Assembly: GCA_937958475.1 (NCBI GenBank)
Contig: CALFXR010000082.1
Location: 1-25,553 of the forward strand
Length of the DNA: 25,553 nt
Direction: 5' to 3'
Origin: an uncultured Mesorhizobium sp.
GTDB lineage: Bacteria > Pseudomonadota > Alphaproteobacteria > Rhizobiales > Rhizobiaceae
In this document: positions 1 through 6,948 of the stretch, in pieces
Position numbering within the stretch: the stretch's first letter is position 1
How the letters are laid out: each line of letters begins with the position of its first letter
Notes under the pieces: generated by a model
Seen by the model: the letters and a program-made list of their open reading frames with translations, nothing else
What the model was told of the DNA's origin: nothing
The model's database searches: none
Program-made: the position numbers and the translations under genes

Positions 1-18
1 CGCGTCGAGCCGGCGCGT

Positions 19-459
19 TCACGCCTTCCACGCCACCAGCACGGCGCCGGCGGCGATGAGGGCGATGCCCAGCCAGTTCACCGCCGACGGCCGCTCGCCG
101 AGGAAGAGCGTGGCGAACACCGCGACGAGGACGACCGAGAGCTTGTCGATCGGGGCGACCCGCGAGGCCTCGCCCAGCTTCAATGCGCGGAAGTAGCAGA
201 GCCACGACGCCCCCGTGGCGAGGCCGGACAAGACCAGGAACGTCCAGGTGCGTAAGGGCACCGTCGACGGCGGCTGCCAGGCGCCGGTCAGCCGCACCAC
301 CAGCGCCGCGACGAGCAGAATGACCGCCGTCCTGACCAGCGTGGCGTAGTCGGACGAGACATCCGAGACGCCGACCTTGGCGAAGATCGCGGTGAGCGCG
401 GCGAACACGGCGGAGAGGACCGCCCAGAACTGCCACTGCTCCGCGAGCGGCCGGATCAC
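19..459 (-). CDS. Single-domain EamA/DMT-family membrane transporter
   Basis: Small integral membrane protein of 146 residues with about five hydrophobic segments (roughly residues 11-29, 39-57, 71-93, 101-121 and 125-144). It matches one EamA repeat of the drug/metabolite transporter superfamily; the usual two-repeat members are about 290-300 aa, so this half-size form probably works as a dimer. The conserved end of the repeat is visible (LFLGERPSAVNWLGIALI, about 117-134). The start is GTG, only 4 nt after the malic enzyme stop codon, and no clear Shine-Dalgarno sequence stands before it, so translational coupling to the upstream gene is likely. The substrate cannot be told from the sequence. 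The family call is fairly secure; function in vivo is unknown. Confidence 0.8.
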   Translation of the reverse strand: MIRPLAEQWQFWAVLSAVFAALTAIFAKVGVSDVSSDYATLVRTAVILLVAALVVRLTGAWQPPSTVPLRTWTFLVLSGLATGASWLCYFRALKLGEASRVAPIDKLSVVLVAVFATLFLGERPSAVNWLGIALIAAGAVLVAWKA

Positions 460-463
460 CGCG

Positions 464-2749
464 TCACGTGCCCGCGGTGTAGGCCGCGATCGCGGCCATG
501 TTGACGACGTCGGAATCCTTGGCGTTGAGCGCCACGATCTGCACCGGCTTGTTCAGGCCGACGAGGAGGGGACCGATGACGGTCGAGCCGCCGAGTTCCT
601 GCAGCATCTTGGTGGCGATCGAGGCCGAGTGGAATGCCGGCATGATCAGCACGTTGGCCGGACCCGACAGGCGGCAGAACGGGTACTGCTGCATCAGGCG
701 CGGGTTGAGCGCGACGTCGGCGGCCATCTCGCCGTCGTACTCGAAGTCGACGCGGCGCTTGTCGAGGATCTTGACCGCCTCCTGGACCCGCTCGGAGCGC
801 TCGCCGGCGGGATGGCCGAAGGTCGAGTAGGCGAGCAGCGCCACGCGCGGCTCGTAGCCCATACGCCGGGCGAAACTCGCCGCTTCCTCGGCGATGTCGG
901 CGATCTGCTCCGAATTCGGCATGTCGTGCACGGCCGTGTCCGCCACGATAACCGTGCGGCCGCGCGCCAGCACGATCGAGGCGCCGATGACGCGGTGACC
1001 GGGCTTGGCGTCGATGATGCGGCGCACGTCTTCCAGCGCGGTCGAGTAGTTGCGGGTCACGCCGGTGACGACGCCGTCGGCGTCGCCCAGCGCAACCATG
1101 CAGGCGGCGAAGTGGTTGCGGTCGTTGTTGATGAGGCGCTGGCAGTCGCGGAACAGGAACCCCTTCCGCTGCATGCGCTCGTAGAGGTAGTCGGCGTAGA
1201 TGCCGTTGCGGCGCGACAGGCGGGCGTTGATGATCTCGATGCCCGGACGGTTCAGGTCGACGCCGGCGTGGCGGGCCGTCTCCTTGATCTGCTCGTCGCG
1301 GCCGAGCAGGATCGCCGTGCCCAGCTTCTGGTTCACGTAGGAGACGGCGGCGCGCATCACCTGTTCCTCCTCGCCCTCGGCGAAGACGATGCGCTTCGGC
1401 TGACGGCGCACGCGGTCGTAGATGCGCTGCAGCGTCGAGGCGATCGGGTCGCGCCGCGCCGACAGTTCGTTGGCGTACTTGTCGAGGTCGAGGATCGGAC
1501 GGCGGGCGACGCCGGTGTCCATCGCCGCACGGGCGACGGCGACGGGGATCGCCGAGATCAGGCGCGGGTCGAAGGGCACGGGGATGATGTAGTTCGGACC
1601 GAACTTCGGCCGATTGCCCTGGTAGGCGGCGGCGACGTCGTCGGGAACGTCCAGGCGGGCGAGCTCGGCCAGCGCGCGCGCCGCGGCGATCTTCATGTCC
1701 TCGTTGATGGTGGTCGCCCGCACGTCGAGGGCGCCGCGGAAGATGTAGGGGAAGCCGAGAACGTTGTTGACCTGGTTCGGGTAGTCCGAGCGGCCGGTCG
1801 CCATGATGGCGTCGGTCCTGATGTCGGCGACCTCCTCGGGCGTGATCTCCGGGTCGGGATTGGCCATGGCGAAGATGATCGGGTTCTTCGCCATCGACTG
1901 CACCATGGCCGGCGTCAGCGCGCCCTTGGCGGAGAGGCCGAGGAAGACGTCGGCGCCGTCGAGCGCCTCGGCGAGGCTGCGCGCGTCGGTCCTGACCGCA
2001 TGCGCCGACTTCCACTGGTTCATGCCCTCGACGCGGCCCTGGTAGACGACGCCCTTGGTGTCGCAGAGCGTGACGTTCTCCGGCGCGAAACCCATCGACT
2101 TGATCAGTTCGATGCAGGCGATGCCGGCCGCGCCGGCGCCGTTGCAGACGAGCTTCGTCGTCTTCATGTCGCGCCCGGTGATCTCCAGCGCGTTGATCAG
2201 GCCGGCGGCCGAGATGATGGCGGTGCCATGCTGGTCGTCATGGAAGACCGGGATGTCCATGATCTCGCGCAGGCGCTGCTCGATGATGAAGCATTCCGGC
2301 GCCTTGATGTCCTCGAGGTTGATGCCGCCGAAGGAAGGGCCGAGGAAGCGCACGCAGTTGATGAACTCGTCGGCGTCCTCCGTGTCGACCTCGAGGTCGA
2401 TGGAATCGACGTCGGCGAAGCGCTTGAACAGCACCGCCTTGCCTTCCATCACCGGCTTGGACGCCAGAGCGCCGAGATTGCCGAGGCCGAGGATGGCGGT
2501 GCCGTTGGAGATGACGGCGACGAGATTGCCGCGCGTCGTGTAATCGAAGGCGCGGCTCGGGTCTTCCGCGATCGCCCTGACCGGAACGGCGACGCCCGGC
2601 GAATAGGCGAGCGACAGGTCGCGCTGCGTGGCCATCGGCTTGGTGGGCGTGATCTCGAGCTTGCCCGGCCGGCCCATGGCGTGGAACTCGAGCGCTTCCT
2701 GGGCGCTGACGGACGGTCCCGAACTGTCGGGTTTCTTGTTGGAAGCCAT
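464..2749 (-). CDS. maeB: NADP-dependent malic enzyme with C-terminal phosphotransacetylase-like domain
   Basis: Decarboxylates malate to pyruvate with reduction of NAD(P), linking the TCA cycle to gluconeogenesis and acetyl-CoA supply in the cytoplasm. The 761-residue length fits the large MaeB/Tme/Dme class. An N-terminal malic domain holds SLAYSPGVAVP with catalytic-type Tyr49 and Lys104 (VMEGKAVLFK), followed by metal-binding acidic residues near NLEDIKAPECF (144-154) and a Rossmann motif GAGAAG (204-209). From about residue 430 onward it matches phosphate acetyl/butyryl transferase, which in this class is generally regulatory rather than active. I chose the ATG at 2749 because family members begin near here and AAGGA lies 13 nt upstream; the frame stays open to a GTG at 2815 with a badly spaced purine run. 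NAD versus NADP preference is not decidable by eye. Confidence 0.95.
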   Translation of the reverse strand: MASNKKPDSSGPSVSAQEALEFHAMGRPGKLEITPTKPMATQRDLSLAYSPGVAVPVRAIAEDPSRAFDYTTRGNLVAVISNGTAILGLGNLGALASKPVMEGKAVLFKRFADVDSIDLEVDTEDADEFINCVRFLGPSFGGINLEDIKAPECFIIEQRLREIMDIPVFHDDQHGTAIISAAGLINALEITGRDMKTTKLVCNGAGAAGIACIELIKSMGFAPENVTLCDTKGVVYQGRVEGMNQWKSAHAVRTDARSLAEALDGADVFLGLSAKGALTPAMVQSMAKNPIIFAMANPDPEITPEEVADIRTDAIMATGRSDYPNQVNNVLGFPYIFRGALDVRATTINEDMKIAAARALAELARLDVPDDVAAAYQGNRPKFGPNYIIPVPFDPRLISAIPVAVARAAMDTGVARRPILDLDKYANELSARRDPIASTLQRIYDRVRRQPKRIVFAEGEEEQVMRAAVSYVNQKLGTAILLGRDEQIKETARHAGVDLNRPGIEIINARLSRRNGIYADYLYERMQRKGFLFRDCQRLINNDRNHFAACMVALGDADGVVTGVTRNYSTALEDVRRIIDAKPGHRVIGASIVLARGRTVIVADTAVHDMPNSEQIADIAEEAASFARRMGYEPRVALLAYSTFGHPAGERSERVQEAVKILDKRRVDFEYDGEMAADVALNPRLMQQYPFCRLSGPANVLIMPAFHSASIATKMLQELGGSTVIGPLLVGLNKPVQIVALNAKDSDVVNMAAIAAYTAGT

Positions 2750-2842
2750 GGTCGCGCGCGTTTCCTTACCCAGAGCGTGTTCTTCTTCTCGTGGAATGAC
2801 AGGGATTAAGGCCACTCCCCGCGTCCGTAAAGGGGCGCGCGA

Positions 2843-3964
2843 TCAGGAACCGGCCGTCGCTCGCACAGGCCGGGATTTTTCGTGCAGCGCGGCGAGCGCG
2901 ATCTGCCTCTTTGCGTTGCCTCCTCCGCACAGATTGCGCTTGTCCAGCCAGGGCCAGAGATCGCCAAACCGCGGTTCGTATCCGCTGCGGACGAGGAAGT
3001 CGTCGAGCACGGCCAGGAAGGAACGGCGCTGCGCCTCGATCCGCGCGAGGGTCTTCTCGCGCACGTAGGCACGAGGGATCGCGCGTGCCCGCAGGGCGGC
3101 GACGGCATCGCGGACCTGGCGGGGATCGGGAGGCACGACGAGGCAGTATTCGGGATCGAAGAAGAGGTCACGGCCGCCGAGGCTGGGTGTCGACACGATC
3201 GGCAGGCCAGCCAGCATGTATTCCATGCTGGACAGCATGGCCCCTTCCACCTCAGACAGGCAGAGCCCGACGGCGGCCTGGTTGTAGGCGGCGTTGACGG
3301 CCTCCCCGTCGAGGAGCACGGGCCGCCCGGCCTCCAGCCGGTTGAAGATCCTGTGAGCCGGCTCGAGCTGCCTGACGGACTGCAGGATCTCCGCGGCCCG
3401 CGCCGAATCGTCTTCGGAGATCTTGCGCAGGACGTAGCCGACCGACGGAATATCCGCCGCCAGCCACAACCGCTTTGTATCGCTCAACCGCGCATTGTAG
3501 ACGGCGTCGAGGATCGGCTCCGCTTCGGAAAGCGGCCGGAAGCAGCGTTCGGACACCGCCAGATTGTGATTGAGGAGGTGCGCCTCTTCCCCGGCCTCGC
3601 GCAGCGTGGCGACCTCGTCCGGCGCATTGCAGGCGAAGACGACCTCGTGTTCGGGAAAGGCCGCGCGATACCGGCGGATGCTGCGCAGCTTGTCCTGTCC
3701 CGACGGATCCGGCCCGAAGTGCCAGGACAGGTAGATCAGGATGAGCGCCCGGCGATTCCCCAGGCGCGTGCCGTAGCTCCACAGATTGCCGGCCACGTCG
3801 GGCCAAGCCAGGGTCGTGTAGACGATCGGCGGATCGACCGACAGGACCGAACCGTTGGCGCCGCGGCGTTCGAGGATGGTGTTCGGCCCGAGCAGCGCGC
3901 GGAGAGGCGGACGCATGAGGCGCCTGACATCCGAAAACATCCTGCCGACCTTGCTCAATCGCAT
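2843..3964 (-). CDS. GT-B-fold glycosyltransferase (GT4-like)
   Basis: Predicted cytoplasmic glycosyltransferase of 373 residues. The C-terminal half carries a GT4-like nucleotide-sugar binding block: an E-x7-E pair (Glu240 and Glu248) inside GLCLSEVEGAMLSSMEYMLA, then GLPIVSTPSLGG and a VVPPDP segment near 276-281. The N-terminal half is divergent and I recognise no subfamily, donor or acceptor. No signal peptide or membrane segment is evident. Two starts are possible: ATG 3964, with GGAG only 3 nt away, or ATG 3940, preceded by AAGG at 8 nt; the second has better spacing and would give 365 aa. The gene lies between maeB and the divergent mutS, 93 nt upstream of maeB on the same strand. Its place among core genes suggests an accessory insertion, perhaps for surface polysaccharide synthesis; that role is inference only. 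Confidence 0.75.
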   Translation of the reverse strand: MRLSKVGRMFSDVRRLMRPPLRALLGPNTILERRGANGSVLSVDPPIVYTTLAWPDVAGNLWSYGTRLGNRRALILIYLSWHFGPDPSGQDKLRSIRRYRAAFPEHEVVFACNAPDEVATLREAGEEAHLLNHNLAVSERCFRPLSEAEPILDAVYNARLSDTKRLWLAADIPSVGYVLRKISEDDSARAAEILQSVRQLEPAHRIFNRLEAGRPVLLDGEAVNAAYNQAAVGLCLSEVEGAMLSSMEYMLAGLPIVSTPSLGGRDLFFDPEYCLVVPPDPRQVRDAVAALRARAIPRAYVREKTLARIEAQRRSFLAVLDDFLVRSGYEPRFGDLWPWLDKRNLCGGGNAKRQIALAALHEKSRPVRATAGS

Positions 3965-4087
3965 CGCTCCACGCGAACCCGCCGGCCCACCCGTAGCCGC
4001 CTTCGCGGGCCTCGGCAACGCGGCGGCCGCGCGGCAGGCCGCGTGCCGGGGACGGCGGCGGTATTCCCCGGTTTTTGCCGCCGGCTG

Positions 4088-4116
4088 CTTAAACCGTCCG
4101 GCAGCATCTGCTACAG
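4088..4116 (+). promoter_or_regulatory. Weak candidate housekeeping promoter for mutS
   Basis: CTTAAA (4088-4093), a 17-nt spacer and CTACAG (4111-4116) each match 4 of 6 positions of the alphaproteobacterial CTTGAC/CTATAT pattern. The mutS ATG begins 8 nt after the -10 hexamer, so a transcript from here would be leaderless or nearly so, which fits the lack of a Shine-Dalgarno sequence. The match is weak and could be chance. Confidence 0.25.
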
Positions 4117-4124
4117 CGTTTGCG

Positions 4125-6860
4125 ATGAACGTGCAGATTGCGAAAGAACCCGCCGAGGCGATCGCGCCGCTGGCCACTGCCGGCGCGACGCCGATGATGG
4201 AACAGTATATCGAGATCAAGACGGCCAATCCGGACTCGCTGCTGTTCTACCGGATGGGCGACTTCTACGAGCTGTTCTTCGACGACGCCGAGCAGGCGTC
4301 GCGGGCGCTCGGCATCGTGCTCACCAAGCGTGGCAAGCACAATGGCGACGACATCCCGATGTGCGGCGTGCCGGTGCACGCGGCCGACGACTACCTGCAG
4401 AAGCTGATCGGGCTCGGCTTCCGCGTCGCCGTGTGCGAGCAGACCGAGGACCCCGCGGAGGCGAAGAAGCGCGGCTCGAAATCTGTGGTGCGGCGCGACG
4501 TGGTGCGGCTGGTGACGCCGGGCACGATCACCGAGGACAAGCTGCTGGCGCCGTCGGAGGCGAACTTCCTGATGGCGCTCGGTCGCGTCAGGGCCGGTGA
4601 AGGCGCCGGCGGCCAGGCCCTTGCGCTGGCCTGGATCGACATCTCGACGGGCGCGTTCCGGGTGACCGAGACCAGCGCCGACCGGCTGGTCGCCGACGTC
4701 TTCCGCGTCGACCCGAAGGAGCTGATCGTCGCCGAACCGGTGTTCCACGACGGCGAACTGCGGCCGGCGCTGGACCTGATCGGCCGCATCGTCAATCCGC
4801 AGCCGGCGGCGCTGTTCGATTCCACCGCCGCGCCCGGCCGCGTCGCCCGCTTCTACGGCGTCGCCACGACCGACAGCTTCGGCACGTTCTCGCGGGCCGA
4901 GCTGTCGGCGATTTCGGGCGCGGTGGCCTATGTCGAGAAGACGCAGAAGGCCGAACGGCCGCCGCTGGCGCGGCCCGAGCGCGAGAGCGCGGGATCGACG
5001 CTGTTCATCGATCCGGCGACGCGCGCCAACCTGGAACTGCTGCGCACGCTGTCGGGTAGCCGCGAGGGCTCGCTGTTCCGCTCGATCGACCGCACGCTGA
5101 CGGGTGCCGGCGGCCGGCTGCTCGCCGAGCGGCTGACTGCGCCGCTGACCGATCCCGCCGCAATCGGCGAGCGGCTCGACTCGGTCTCCTTCTTCTGCGG
5201 CGAGCCGAGCCTTGCGAATGCGCTGGCGCCCTGCCTGAAGCGGGTTCCCGACATGCCGCGGGCGCTGTCGCGGCTGGGGCTGAACCGCGGCGGCCCGCGC
5301 GACCTCGCCGCACTCTCCGCGGGCCTCGGCGTCGCCGCGGAAATCGCGGCGCTGCTGGCGGAGGCCGAGCTGCCGGCGGAACTGGTGCAGGCGCGCGCGG
5401 CCCTTGCCGCCCTGCCGGCGTCGCTGCGTTTCCATCTCGGAGCGGCGCTCGGCGACGAGCCGCCGCTGCTGAAGCGCGACGGCGGCTTCGTGCGCCAGGG
5501 CTACGACGCCGACCTCGACGAGATGCGGGCGCTGCGCGACGAATCGCGGCGCGTCATCGCGGCGATGGAACGCGAGCTGATCGAGGAGACGGGGATCCGG
5601 TCGCTGAAGATCCGCCACAACAACGTGCTCGGCTACTACATCGAGGTGACGGCCAACCACCAGGCGATCATGATGGGGACAGACGCGGTGCGCGCGCGCT
5701 TCATCCACCGCCAGACCATGGCCTCGGCGATGCGCTTCACCACGACCGAGCTCGCCGACCTGGAGACGAAAATCGCCAACGCCGCCGACCGGGCGCTGTC
5801 GATCGAACTCGCTGTCTTCGACCGGCTGGTCGCCGAGACGGTGGGGCACGCCGACGCGATCCGCGACGGCGCGGCGGCGCTCGCCGTCGTCGACGTCTCC
5901 TCGGCGCTGGCGCGGCTCGCCGCCTCGGAACGCTACGTGCGCCCGGTCGTCGACGACAGCCTCGCCTTCGCCGTGACCGGCGGCCGCCATCCGGTGGTCG
6001 AGCAGGCGCTCCGGCGGGCGGCGGAGAGCCCGTTCGTCGCCAACGACTGCGACCTGTCGCCCGGCGAAGCCGACAGGAACGGCGCGATCTGGCTGCTGAC
6101 CGGCCCGAACATGGGCGGCAAGTCGACCTTCCTCAGGCAGAACGCGCTGATCGCCATCCTCGCCCAGATGGGCTCGTTCGTGCCGGCCGAGGCCGTACAT
6201 ATCGGCGTGGTCGACCGCCTGTTCAGCCGCGTCGGCGCCTCGGACGACCTGGCGCGGGGGCGTTCGACCTTCATGGTCGAGATGGTGGAAACGGCGGCGA
6301 TCCTCAACCAGGCGGGCGAGCGCGCGCTGGTCATCCTCGACGAGATCGGCCGCGGCACGGCGACCTTCGACGGACTGTCGATCGCCTGGGCGGCGGTGGA
6401 GTACCTGCACGAGCAGAACCGCTGCCGGGCGCTGTTCGCCACGCATTTCCACGAGATGACGGCGCTCGCCGGCAAGCTCGCGCGCCTGCACAACGTGACC
6501 ATGCGGGTGAAGGAGTGGGAGGGCGAGGTGGTCTTCCTGCACGAGGTCGGCAAGGGCGCGGCCGACCGCTCCTACGGTATCCAGGTGGCGCGGCTCGCCG
6601 GCCTGCCCGACGCCGTGGTGCAGCGGGCGAAGGACGTGCTGCACCGGCTGGAGCAGGGCGAGACGTCCGGCAAGGCCGAGCGCCTCGTCGACGATCTGCC
6701 GCTGTTCTCCGCCGCCGTGCGCCACGCGCCGCCGAAGCGTGCCGCTGCACCGGCGAGCGACATGCTGCGCGAGGCCGTATCGGCGCTGCATCCCGACGAG
6801 ATGACGCCGAAGGAGGCCCTGGACGCGCTCTACCGGCTGAAGGGGCTGGCGGGGGGGTAG
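4125..6860 (+). CDS. mutS: DNA mismatch repair ATPase MutS
   Basis: Recognises mismatches and small loops in newly replicated DNA and, with MutL, starts their repair. The 911-residue protein is full length for the rhizobial family. The mismatch-stacking motif is FYE (Phe47, Glu49) in domain I; the lever and clamp regions follow; the ATPase domain has Walker A GPNMGGKS (660-667), Walker B VILDE with Asp739/Glu740, and the ATHFHEM segment. The ATG at 4125 is chosen because the homologous region begins just after it (TPMMEQYIE at 22-30) and the upstream in-frame sequence looks non-coding. No Shine-Dalgarno sequence precedes it. The gene ends in a run of seven G immediately before TAG. It is divergent from the glycosyltransferase and lies 88 nt upstream of glnD. 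Confidence 0.97.
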   Translation: MNVQIAKEPAEAIAPLATAGATPMMEQYIEIKTANPDSLLFYRMGDFYELFFDDAEQASRALGIVLTKRGKHNGDDIPMCGVPVHAADDYLQKLIGLGFRVAVCEQTEDPAEAKKRGSKSVVRRDVVRLVTPGTITEDKLLAPSEANFLMALGRVRAGEGAGGQALALAWIDISTGAFRVTETSADRLVADVFRVDPKELIVAEPVFHDGELRPALDLIGRIVNPQPAALFDSTAAPGRVARFYGVATTDSFGTFSRAELSAISGAVAYVEKTQKAERPPLARPERESAGSTLFIDPATRANLELLRTLSGSREGSLFRSIDRTLTGAGGRLLAERLTAPLTDPAAIGERLDSVSFFCGEPSLANALAPCLKRVPDMPRALSRLGLNRGGPRDLAALSAGLGVAAEIAALLAEAELPAELVQARAALAALPASLRFHLGAALGDEPPLLKRDGGFVRQGYDADLDEMRALRDESRRVIAAMERELIEETGIRSLKIRHNNVLGYYIEVTANHQAIMMGTDAVRARFIHRQTMASAMRFTTTELADLETKIANAADRALSIELAVFDRLVAETVGHADAIRDGAAALAVVDVSSALARLAASERYVRPVVDDSLAFAVTGGRHPVVEQALRRAAESPFVANDCDLSPGEADRNGAIWLLTGPNMGGKSTFLRQNALIAILAQMGSFVPAEAVHIGVVDRLFSRVGASDDLARGRSTFMVEMVETAAILNQAGERALVILDEIGRGTATFDGLSIAWAAVEYLHEQNRCRALFATHFHEMTALAGKLARLHNVTMRVKEWEGEVVFLHEVGKGAADRSYGIQVARLAGLPDAVVQRAKDVLHRLEQGETSGKAERLVDDLPLFSAAVRHAPPKRAAAPASDMLREAVSALHPDEMTPKEALDALYRLKGLAGG

Positions 6861-6948
6861 GCTCCATGCCAGCCGCGCGGCGCGCCGTATTCACGTCCCG
6901 CAAATCACGCTATAGAGCCGGCCCGGCAGGCGAGTTCCGCAGAAGCGC

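Noticed and set aside
377..2809. Long open frame on the plus strand opposite the malic enzyme gene
   Set aside because: Its translation is rich in Arg, Asp, Gly and Val with no family resemblance; it is a GC-driven shadow of maeB, which has clear motifs on the other strand.
2750..2815. 22-residue N-terminal extension of the malic enzyme from a GTG at 2815
   Set aside because: Purine run abuts the GTG, and the family N-terminus fits the ATG at 2749 better.
4089..6791. 900-codon open frame on the minus strand opposite mutS
   Set aside because: Low-complexity R/H/Q/V-rich translation and complete overlap with an unmistakable mutS.
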